From an uncultured Caulobacter sp. (GTDB taxonomy: Bacteria; Pseudomonadota; Alphaproteobacteria; Caulobacterales; Caulobacteraceae): a stretch of DNA of 25,216 nt. The position numbers and the translations under genes were made by a program. The stretch spans positions 1-25,216 of the forward strand of contig CALALX010000113.1 in assembly GCA_937925635.1 (NCBI GenBank), given 5' to 3'. Under the pieces are notes generated by a model. It was given only the letters and a program-made list of their open reading frames with translations. It did not search any database and was not told the origin of the DNA. Positions within the stretch are counted from its first letter, which is position 1. The number at the start of each line of letters is the position of its first letter. Shown here piece by piece: positions 1 to 6,171 of this stretch.

Positions 1-1871
1 CGCCTAAGCACCTGGCCGGGCTGATCGACCACTGGAAGACCCGCGGCTGGACGCCGGACAAGCTGCCGCCGTCCGAGGGAGCGGTCTTCGCCAACAACCG
101 CGGACAGCGGCTCTATCAGCTCTACCAGGAGCGCCTGCGGGTGCTGAACGCCTGCGACTTCGGCGACCTGCTGCTGCACAACCTGACCCTCTTCCAGAAG
201 CACCCGGACGTGCTGGCCGACTTCCACGGTCGCTTCCGCTACATCCTCGTCGACGAGTACCAGGACACCAACGTCGCCCAGTACCTGTGGCTGCGGCTGC
301 TGGCCCAGGCGCGGCAGAACGTCTGCTGTGTCGGCGACGACGACCAGTCGATCTACGGCTGGCGCGGGGCCGAGGTGGACAACATCCTGCGTTTCGAGCG
401 CGACTTCCCGGGGGCCAAGGTGATCCGGCTGGAGCGCAACTATCGCTCGACCGGCAATATCCTCGCGGCCGCCTCCCATCTGATCAAGGTCAACAAGGGC
501 AGGCTGGGCAAGACGCTGTGGACCGACGACGAAGGCGGCGAGAAGGTCCGCGTGCGGGGCGTCTGGGACGGCGAGGCCGAAAGCCGGCTGATCGCCGAGG
601 AGATCGAGCGCTGGCGCAAGGGCACGATCGACACCGGCAAGCGGCCCTACAAGAGCGTCGCCATCCTGGTCCGCGCCAGCTTCCAGATGCGGGCGTTCGA
701 AGAGCGGTTCGTGATGCTGCAGATCCCCTACAAGGTGATCGGCGGCCCGCGTTTCTTCGAGCGGGCCGAGATCCGCGACGCCCACGCCTATCTGCGGCTA
801 GTGCAATCGCCCGACGACGACCTGGCCTTCGAGCGGATCGTCAACGTGCCCAAGCGCGGCATCGGCGACACCACCGTGCAGAAGATCCTGCAGGTCGCGC
901 GCGGAGGCGGCGTTTCGGCCCTGACCGCCGCGCGCGGCCTGGTCCAGACCGACGAGATCACGGCCCGCACCCGCACCCAGCTGGCCAACTTCATCCGCGA
1001 CATCGACCGTTGGGCGAACCAGCTGGCGACGGGCCTGGACCACGCCCGGCTGACCGAGACCATCCTGGACGAGAGCGGCTACACGGACGTGCTGCGCCTG
1101 GACAAGGGGCCGACCAGCCAGACCCGGCTCGAAAATCTGAAGGAACTGGTCCAGTCGATGGCCGCCTTCGAGACGCTGGGCGACTATCTGGAGCACGTCT
1201 CGCTGGTCATGGACCTCGATCGCGAGGGCGGCGACGACAGCGTCCAGATCATGACCCTGCATTCGGCCAAGGGGCTGGAGTTCCCGCTGGTCTTCCTGCC
1301 GGGCTGGGAGGAAGGCGTCTTCCCGAGCCAGCGCAGCATCGACGAGAAGGGCGAGAAGGGCCTCGAGGAGGAGCGCCGGCTGGCCTACGTCGGCATCACG
1401 CGCGCCCGCCAGGAGGCGCGGATCAGCTTCGCCGCCAACCGCCAGGTCTATGGCCGCTGGACCAGCCAACTGCCCAGCCGCTTCGTCGATGAGCTGCCCG
1501 TGGCCAATGTCGAGGCCTCGTCCGAAACGGGCTACTACGGCGGCGGGCCGGGCATGGCCCAGCCGATGACCAGTCGCTGGGACGACGACCGCAGCTTCGG
1601 CCAGGGCTATTCCTCACCCGGCTGGCGGCGCGCGCAGGAGCGCGGCTACCATGGCAGCCACCCCGGCCGGCAGCAGGTGATCGAGGGCGAGGGCCGCCTG
1701 GTCGCCACCTCCGACAGCTCGGCCGGCAGCGACTACAAACGCGGCGACCGCGTGTTCCACCAGAAGTTCGGCTACGGGAAGGTGGCGTCGGTCGAGGGCA
1801 ACAAACTGACCGTCAGCTTCGACAAGGCTGGCGACAAGAAGGTGCTCGACGGGTTCGTGGAGAAGGCTTGA
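1..1871 (+). CDS. uvrD: UvrD/PcrA-type DNA helicase, 5' end outside the window
   Basis: Superfamily 1A 3'-5' DNA helicase that unwinds DNA in nucleotide excision and mismatch repair and strips proteins from DNA. The frame is open from base 3, so the gene starts upstream and its Walker A motif is not visible. Visible motifs are DEYQDTN (Walker B, from about 252), GDDDQSIYGWRGA (motif III, from about 333), RLERNYRST (motif IV), TLHSAKGLEFPLVFLPG (motif V) and EEERRLAYVGITRAR (motif VI). The last ~45 residues (from about 1734, YKRGDRVFHQKFGYGKV) resemble the C-terminal Tudor-like module of PcrA/UvrD that contacts RNA polymerase. A Gly/Ser/Arg-rich linker precedes it. TGA stop at 1869-1871. UvrD and PcrA cannot be told apart by name here. 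Family assignment is very secure. Confidence 0.96.
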   Translation, partial: PKHLAGLIDHWKTRGWTPDKLPPSEGAVFANNRGQRLYQLYQERLRVLNACDFGDLLLHNLTLFQKHPDVLADFHGRFRYILVDEYQDTNVAQYLWLRLLAQARQNVCCVGDDDQSIYGWRGAEVDNILRFERDFPGAKVIRLERNYRSTGNILAAASHLIKVNKGRLGKTLWTDDEGGEKVRVRGVWDGEAESRLIAEEIERWRKGTIDTGKRPYKSVAILVRASFQMRAFEERFVMLQIPYKVIGGPRFFERAEIRDAHAYLRLVQSPDDDLAFERIVNVPKRGIGDTTVQKILQVARGGGVSALTAARGLVQTDEITARTRTQLANFIRDIDRWANQLATGLDHARLTETILDESGYTDVLRLDKGPTSQTRLENLKELVQSMAAFETLGDYLEHVSLVMDLDREGGDDSVQIMTLHSAKGLEFPLVFLPGWEEGVFPSQRSIDEKGEKGLEEERRLAYVGITRARQEARISFAANRQVYGRWTSQLPSRFVDELPVANVEASSETGYYGGGPGMAQPMTSRWDDDRSFGQGYSSPGWRRAQERGYHGSHPGRQQVIEGEGRLVATSDSSAGSDYKRGDRVFHQKFGYGKVASVEGNKLTVSFDKAGDKKVLDGFVEKA

Positions 1872-1893
1872 TTCATTCGCGCGGGGGGCGTCG

Positions 1894-2517
1894 GTGAAGA
1901 TCAGACATGTGATGCTTGGCGCGCTGGCGTTACCGGCTCTTGGGCTTCTCGCCATAGGCGCCTTTCTCGCGTGGGGTAACCGTCCGGTTCCGCAGGATCT
2001 GCGGCTGGAGGCCGTGACGCTGGTCGAGACAAAATCGATCGGCATCGACGATCCCTGGTTGACCGCCTTGGCCGACAGGACCCCCGCCCTGCTCCGCCTG
2101 GACCTGTCGACAAGCGGGAAGCTCGGCACGCGCGCGCTCAACGAAGACATGAACGTCTGGTCGCGGGCCTCGCAATGCGACGAAGGTTCCGGCGCGAGAG
2201 ACATCTACGCAAGGGGACCCTACTTCGGACGCCTGCTGCTTCCGTTGGGGAGCCGCGTGGACGGCGACGCTCTCGAACAGGCCGAGCGGGCGGCTGGAGA
2301 TCGACACACCTACAGCGTCTACATCATTCCCAAGGGCGAAGCTGGAACGGTGGCCGACATCAACGACCGCGGCCCCTACGACCTGCGGACGCTGTCTGGC
2401 CCGCTGTGCATCCGTATCGGAGCCGGCTCCATGGCTTTCACAGGTTTCCGGACCAATGTGGTTCGCGTTCCCGAAGAGCAGCTGCTGGCGGCGCTGTCTT
2501 CGTCGCGGGGTCCGTAG
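1894..2517 (+). CDS. Hypothetical membrane-anchored protein
   Basis: Not recognised. The frame encodes 207 aa from a GTG at 1894 that follows a G-rich stretch (1881-1889) usable as a ribosome binding site; an in-frame ATG at 1912 is an alternative start. Residues about 5-27 (MLGALALPALGLLAIGAFLAW) form one hydrophobic segment after a short basic N-terminus, so this is a signal anchor or uncleaved signal peptide with the remainder outside the cytoplasm. Two cysteines (in SQCDEG and PLCIRI) could pair in the periplasm. The gene begins 22 bp after the helicase stop on the same strand and may be read through from it, but nothing suggests a shared function. It ends about 33 bp before a repeat element. 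Codon use looks native. No function assigned. Confidence 0.72.
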   Translation: MKIRHVMLGALALPALGLLAIGAFLAWGNRPVPQDLRLEAVTLVETKSIGIDDPWLTALADRTPALLRLDLSTSGKLGTRALNEDMNVWSRASQCDEGSGARDIYARGPYFGRLLLPLGSRVDGDALEQAERAAGDRHTYSVYIIPKGEAGTVADINDRGPYDLRTLSGPLCIRIGAGSMAFTGFRTNVVRVPEEQLLAALSSSRGP

Positions 2518-2549
2518 CGGACCAGGCGGGCGCGACGCTGCTCTCCCCT

Positions 2550-2680
2550 CCCGTCATCGTCGGACTTGTTCCGACGACCCATGAACACGAGCAGGCGGGA
2601 GTCGCGCCCGGCCCATCGGTCGCACATCCCCTTCCCGCTCACCACGCATGAGTCGTCGCGGCAAGCGCGACGATGACGAG
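2550..2680. repeat. 131-bp twin-hairpin palindromic element, copy A
   Basis: Left arm 2550-2583 and right arm 2647-2680 are inverted copies of each other around a 63-bp centre. Each arm itself folds: the left has an 8-bp stem TCGTCGGA/TCCGACGA with loop CTTGT, the right has TCGTCGCG/CGCGACGA with loop GCAAG. Length, arm spacing and the ends of the centre (AACACGA...CTCACCACG) match the second copy at 3044-3174, in the same orientation. It lies just beyond the stop codon of the GIY-YIG gene (2691). The type resembles the dispersed REP-like palindromes of alphaproteobacterial genomes. It has no coding potential. Confidence 0.9.
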
Positions 2681-2690
2681 AGTGGGAAGG

Positions 2691-2990
2691 TCACAGCCAC
2701 ACGCCGTAGAGGTCATCCCAGTTCGGGTTGTCGCGCTCGATCAGGTTGACCTTCCACTCGCGGACCCAGCGCTTCATCGTCTTCTCGGTGCGAATGGCGT
2801 TGGTGATGCGTTCGAACGACCGATACCAGACCAGACGCTTGCAGTCGTAGGTGACGGTGAAGCCCGGGATCAGGCCTTCGCGGTGTTCCCAGACCCGGCG
2901 GGACAGGTTTCCCGTCACGCCGATGTAGAGCGTGCCGTGCTTGCCGCTGGCCATGATGTAGACCGCGATGATGCCCTCGCGCGAAACCAT
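2691..2990 (-). CDS. Small GIY-YIG family nuclease
   Basis: Single-domain GIY-YIG protein of 99 aa, the size typical of the bacterial YhbQ/UPF0213-like group. Residues 10-12 (VYI) and 22-24 (YIG, in TLYIGVT) give the two signature strands; Arg31/Arg32 in LSRRVWEHREG and Glu69 in AIRTEKTMKRWVREWK are the likely catalytic Arg and metal-binding Glu; the C-terminus NPNWDDLYGVW is also family-typical. The fold cuts DNA with one metal ion; the biological substrate of the small stand-alone members is poorly known. The ATG at 2990 was chosen because the fold begins a few residues later; a longer frame reaches 3035 but adds only non-conserved sequence. The gene is bracketed at 11 bp (3' side) and about 53 bp (5' side) by two copies of a 131-bp palindromic element, an arrangement that suggests a functional link or joint mobility (inference). 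Confidence 0.88.
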   Translation of the reverse strand: MVSREGIIAVYIMASGKHGTLYIGVTGNLSRRVWEHREGLIPGFTVTYDCKRLVWYRSFERITNAIRTEKTMKRWVREWKVNLIERDNPNWDDLYGVWL

Positions 2991-3043
2991 GGGGTGCACC
3001 GTAATGCAACTTTTCATTGCAAACAAACATCCCACACACTTCC

Positions 3044-3174
3044 CCCGTCATCGTCGGACTTGTTCCGACGACCCATGAACACGAACGGGTGCGTGTGGAC
3101 GCAAGCCCGGCCGCCGCACGCAACCTTTCCGCTCACCACGCATGGGTCGTCGGAACAAGTCCGACGATGACGGG
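3044..3174. repeat. 131-bp twin-hairpin palindromic element, copy B
   Basis: Arms 3044-3077 and 3141-3174 are perfect inverted repeats (34 bp, one pair more if 3043/3175 is included) around a 63-bp centre at 3078-3140. Each arm also contains an internal 8-bp hairpin, TCGTCGGA/TCCGACGA on the left, with loop CTTGT (ACAAG on the right arm). Total length and orientation are identical to copy A at 2550-2680; the centres are diverged in the middle but keep the same ends. It sits in the gap between the 5' end of the GIY-YIG gene and the next plus-strand gene. Confidence 0.92.
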
Positions 3175-3255
3175 GAGGGGTAGCGATTGCGGAAAGTTGC
3201 TGGCCCCCCGTTTGCTCCGTCCCCCGGCGACAGAACCGCAATGGGACAGCCGCCG

Positions 3256-4107
3256 ATGCCCGCCAATCTGCTTTCGCCCCTGACCGCCGACCAGCGCCGG
3301 CTCGCCCGGCGCGAGGTGCTGCGCTTCGGCCATGCGCTGGCCGACACCGGACTGTTCGCGGACGAGTCGCTGATCCAGCTGCTCGACCTGCATCCGCGGG
3401 CGCGGACCCGTATCCTGACCCGACGCCCGGGCGGCTTGCCGCGCGACGGCTGGCTGGCCGGCGCGGCGGACAAGGCCACGGGCGCACAGCTGCTGAAGGC
3501 CATCGGCGCCGGGGGCCTGTCGGTCAGCCTCGACGGCGTGATGACCAGCGATCCGGCCTGCCGGCTGGTGCTGGACCAGCTGGCGACCGAGATCGGCGAA
3601 GCGACCGGCCTGATGGTCCTGGGCGCGAACGCCTCGATCGTCATCTCCAGCCCGCGCCTGGCGACGCCCCTGGCCATCGCCCCGCGCGAGGCGGCCGCCC
3701 TGACCGTGCGTGGCGGGCAGGTGCTGTATGTCTATCCGGCGGGGCCGCAGGCCGGCCTGCCCTGGACGCCGTCCCGCGAGGATGCGGTGACGCCGGTGAT
3801 GCTGCAGGCCGGACAGGCCGCGTTCTGGCCGTCGCACGCGCCGACCCGGTCGGTGAACGGCGAGGGACTGAACGTCAGCGTGGTGTTCACCTTCGAAACC
3901 CCGCAGTCGAAGCTGGCGCAGGTGCTGCGCCGCGCGCTGGTCCAGCCCTCCCCGGCCGCCTGCGCCCAGACGGACCTGACGCCGCGCTTCGACATCGGCG
4001 CCAGGGGGCTGGTCTGGCGGGCGGGCATGACGCCCGACTGGGCCCCGACCCCGAAGAAGGCGCCCCGCCGCCGCGCGCCCGCCGGCAAGACGCTCAAGGC
4101 CGCGTGA
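3256..4107 (+). CDS. Cupin/JmjC-like protein, apparently without metal ligands
   Basis: The 283-aa product resembles the alphaproteobacterial 'cupin-like domain-containing' (JmjC-fold) proteins: an N-terminal FGHALADTGLFADESLIQLL...LDLHPR segment, a central strand pair ISSPRLATPLAIAP followed by GGQVLYVYPAGP, and a C-terminal AFWPSHAPTRSVNGEGLNVSV segment. In members I remember, the central stretch reads SSP...YYHAD and the later one NTPHRVVN, supplying the His-x-Asp and distal His that hold iron. Here those positions appear to be Ala/Pro and Thr, so oxygenase activity is doubtful (inference). A basic Pro/Lys/Arg tail ends the protein. ATG 3256 was chosen at the start of the conserved region; ATG 3241 and TTG 3187 are in frame, but the latter abuts a repeat. 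It ends 32 bp before prmA and may be co-transcribed. Function unknown. Confidence 0.75.
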   Translation: MPANLLSPLTADQRRLARREVLRFGHALADTGLFADESLIQLLDLHPRARTRILTRRPGGLPRDGWLAGAADKATGAQLLKAIGAGGLSVSLDGVMTSDPACRLVLDQLATEIGEATGLMVLGANASIVISSPRLATPLAIAPREAAALTVRGGQVLYVYPAGPQAGLPWTPSREDAVTPVMLQAGQAAFWPSHAPTRSVNGEGLNVSVVFTFETPQSKLAQVLRRALVQPSPAACAQTDLTPRFDIGARGLVWRAGMTPDWAPTPKKAPRRRAPAGKTLKAA

Positions 4108-4139
4108 CCCGGCGCGCCCTTCGCGGTAGAGGGGCGCCC

Positions 4140-5015
4140 ATGACCGACGAGAGCTACAACGCCGCCCAGATCATCGCCCGCGGGCCCCGCGCGCTGGCCG
4201 AGGCCGCCGCAGAGGCGCTGGACGCCGATCCGATGCTGGAAGGCGCGACCTATTCGATCCTCGAGGAGGACGAAGACCGCGACGTCTGGCGCATCGACGC
4301 CTTCCCGACCACCCAGGACGAGGAGGACGGCATCAAGGCCAGCCTGATCGCGTCCGGAGGCCTGACCGTGCTGGTCGAGCCGCTGGCCGACGCCGACTGG
4401 TTGGCGATGGCGCTGAGCGGCCTGCCGCCGGTCCGCGAGGGCCGGTTCTTCGTCTACGGCGTCCACGACAAGGGCCAGGTCCCGGCCAGCGCCGTCGCGC
4501 TGCGCATCGAGGCGGGGGCCGCCTTCGGCACCGGCCACCACGGCACCACGGCCGGCTGCCTGCGGGCCTACCACGACCTGCTGAAGTCGAAGCGGTTCGG
4601 CCGGGTGCTGGACGTCGGCTGCGGCACGGGCGTGCTGGCCATCGCCGCCGCCCGCACCGGCTCGGACAAGGCCGTCGGCACCGACATCGACGCCCCGTCG
4701 GTGCGCATCGCCAACGAGAACGCCCGCGAGAACCGCTCCACCGCCCGCTTCGTCCACGCCTCGGGCCTCAACGACCGCGCCGTGCGGCGGGACGCGCCCT
4801 ACGACCTGGTGTTCGCCAACATCCTGGCCCCGCCCCTGGTGGCGCTCAGCCAGGACATCAAGCGCGCGCTGCGGCCGGGCGGCGTCGCCATCCTGTCGGG
4901 CCTGCTGCGGACCCAGGAGCGGCGGGTGAAGGCGGCCTATCTGTCGAAGGGCTTCCGCGTCGTGCGCCGCATTCACCGCGACGCCTGGGCGACGCTGGTG
5001 CTGCAGCGGGGCTAG
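4140..5015 (+). CDS. prmA: Ribosomal protein L11 methyltransferase
   Basis: SAM-dependent class I methyltransferase that trimethylates ribosomal protein L11 in the cytoplasm. The 291-aa product has an N-terminal L11-recognition region, the linker motif AFGTGHHGTT (about 128-137), the SAM-binding motif LDVGCGTGVLAIAAA (157-171), an acidic ribose-binding TDID (181-184) and the FANILAPPL signature (225-233), equivalent to the usual NANIL. The length is normal. ATG 4140 follows an AGAGG ribosome binding site; an earlier in-frame GTG at 4104 overlaps the preceding gene's stop and has no support. It is probably in one transcript with the upstream cupin-like gene (32-bp gap). PrmA is not essential in the bacteria where it has been tested. 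Confidence 0.95.
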   Translation: MTDESYNAAQIIARGPRALAEAAAEALDADPMLEGATYSILEEDEDRDVWRIDAFPTTQDEEDGIKASLIASGGLTVLVEPLADADWLAMALSGLPPVREGRFFVYGVHDKGQVPASAVALRIEAGAAFGTGHHGTTAGCLRAYHDLLKSKRFGRVLDVGCGTGVLAIAAARTGSDKAVGTDIDAPSVRIANENARENRSTARFVHASGLNDRAVRRDAPYDLVFANILAPPLVALSQDIKRALRPGGVAILSGLLRTQERRVKAAYLSKGFRVVRRIHRDAWATLVLQRG

Positions 5016-5080
5016 GAACTTCCGGCGACGAGCCCGCGTTGAAACGGCCAGTCGGGCATCACGCCCTGGAGGCCGCTCAC

Positions 5081-5500
5081 GTGACCTACACCGATCCCAC
5101 TCCCCCGCCGCGCCCGGTCCATGAAACGCACGTGACCGACAACCGCGGGTCCAACACCACCGCCTGGGTGGTCGCCGCCGTCGTCGCTGTGGTGGCCATC
5201 ATCGCCGTGGCCTTCATGGTGTCGAATCAGTCCCCCGCCACGGACGAAGCCGCCGTGGCCCAAGCGATCGAGCAGGGCCGGGCCGAAGGCTTGCTGGCCG
5301 GCGCGCAGTCGACGCTCGACAACGCCCAATCCGCCGCGGCGGCCGCTGCCAGCACGACGGCCGCCGAAGCCAGCCGCGCCGCCGCTGAGGCGCGGGATGC
5401 GGCCGACGCCGCCGCCCGCAGCGCCGAGGACGCGGCCAGCAACGCTTCGTCCACGACGTCCGCGCCGCCTCCGGGCGAGGACCAGCCGCTGCCGCAGTAG
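5081..5500 (+). CDS. Small Ala-rich protein with one membrane span
   Basis: Not recognised as a named family. The 139-aa frame starts at GTG 5081, preceded by a clear GGAGG at 5068-5072; a TTG at 5039 is in frame but less likely. The layout is a Pro/His/Thr-rich cytoplasmic N-terminus (~35 residues), one strongly hydrophobic span (AWVVAAVVAVVAIIAVAFMV, about residues 29-48), then an extracytoplasmic Ala/Glu/Asp-rich stretch that should form a long helix or coiled coil, and a Pro-rich end. The composition resembles small periplasmic spacer or stalk proteins, but this is only architecture. The gene ends 3 bp before the stop of the convergent carbonic-anhydrase-like gene, so the two transcripts must share their ends. 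Confidence 0.7.
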   Translation: MTYTDPTPPPRPVHETHVTDNRGSNTTAWVVAAVVAVVAIIAVAFMVSNQSPATDEAAVAQAIEQGRAEGLLAGAQSTLDNAQSAAAAAASTTAAEASRAAAEARDAADAAARSAEDAASNASSTTSAPPPGEDQPLPQ

Positions 5501-5503
5501 GCG

Positions 5504-6049
5504 TCAGACGACCTGCAGGACCTTTCCGTCCAGGTCCATGAGGCCGATCTCGACCTCCAGACCCGGCTTCCGGGTCTGGATGGCCGAGCGGACGGCGTAG
5601 AGCTGTTTGACGTGGGTCTTGAGCTCGGTGTCAGCGTCCTTCACCGAGGCTTCGCCGAGGATCATCTTGTAGGCGCCGCAGTCTCGATGATCGATGATCA
5701 TCACGCGATGAACCTCATGGAGTTCGATCGCCAGGTCCAGGTGGGCCCAGAACACCTCGGCCCAGGCCGGGAACCGCTCGTTCATGGCGCCGAGCGAGGC
5801 GCCGGCCAGGATCACATGGTCGAATTTGTGCGCCAGTCCCCGGGCCTCCATGTAGTCCTCGACCGCGCCGGTGAGGCGGTAGTCCATGCAGGTCAGCAAC
5901 AGCATCTCGGTGTGGCCGCCGGCCCGCGAGACGCCCGGCGTCAGCGTGCTGAGCAAGGTCGCCCCGCCGCCCAGGGCGATCGCCTGCATGGCGCGCCGGC
6001 GGGAAAAGGCGACCGGCCTCGACGGACGGATGTGGTCAAGACAAGACAT
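5504..6049 (-). CDS. Tat-exported beta-carbonic-anhydrase-like protein
   Basis: The 181-aa product begins with a twin-arginine signal (FSRRRAMQAIALGGG, about residues 14-28) followed by a hydrophobic stretch and a likely cleavage after VSRA. The mature part carries the zinc and catalytic signatures of beta-class carbonic anhydrases: CMDYR (C-x-D-x-R) and, about 60 residues on, DHRDCG (H-x-x-C). The usual R-x-A-G strand is replaced by ILAGASLG, and the domain is shorter than classical enzymes, so whether it hydrates CO2 is open. Tat export fits a protein folded around zinc before transport to the periplasm. ATG 6049 puts the Tat motif near the N-terminus; the frame extends upstream to 6148, but that would bury the signal. 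It is divergent from the Xaa-Pro aminopeptidase gene across a 122-bp gap. Confidence 0.82.
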   Translation of the reverse strand: MSCLDHIRPSRPVAFSRRRAMQAIALGGGATLLSTLTPGVSRAGGHTEMLLLTCMDYRLTGAVEDYMEARGLAHKFDHVILAGASLGAMNERFPAWAEVFWAHLDLAIELHEVHRVMIIDHRDCGAYKMILGEASVKDADTELKTHVKQLYAVRSAIQTRKPGLEVEIGLMDLDGKVLQVV

Positions 6050-6071
6050 GGATCCTCGCAGCCCCCTGAAG

Positions 6072-6081
6072 GAATCGAATC
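6072..6081. promoter_or_regulatory. Tandem GANTC methylation sites in a divergent promoter gap
   Basis: Two adjoining GAATC pentamers (6072-6076 and 6077-6081) lie in the 122-bp gap between the start codons of the carbonic-anhydrase-like gene (6049, minus) and the aminopeptidase gene (6172, plus). GANTC is the target of the cell-cycle methylase CcrM in alphaproteobacteria, and intergenic sites can make promoters methylation- and GcrA-dependent. The sequence is certain; the regulatory role is inference. Confidence 0.5.
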
Positions 6082-6171
6082 CTCTCCCGCTAGGCTGAAC
6101 CGGTTGCCGGAACCTTTCCGACGGGCGTCGAACCAGTGGCGCGGACAACCTGTCGCGCCTAAGTTCAGGCC

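Noticed and set aside
2550..3174. The paired elements as a CRISPR array or a classical composite transposon
   Set aside because: Only two copies about 360 bp apart with a gene between, no spacer series, no transposase and no visible target-site duplication.
3187..3255. TTG 3187 start giving 23 extra residues to the cupin-like protein
   Set aside because: It lies 13 bp from a repeat element, lacks a ribosome binding site and adds residues without similarity to the fold.
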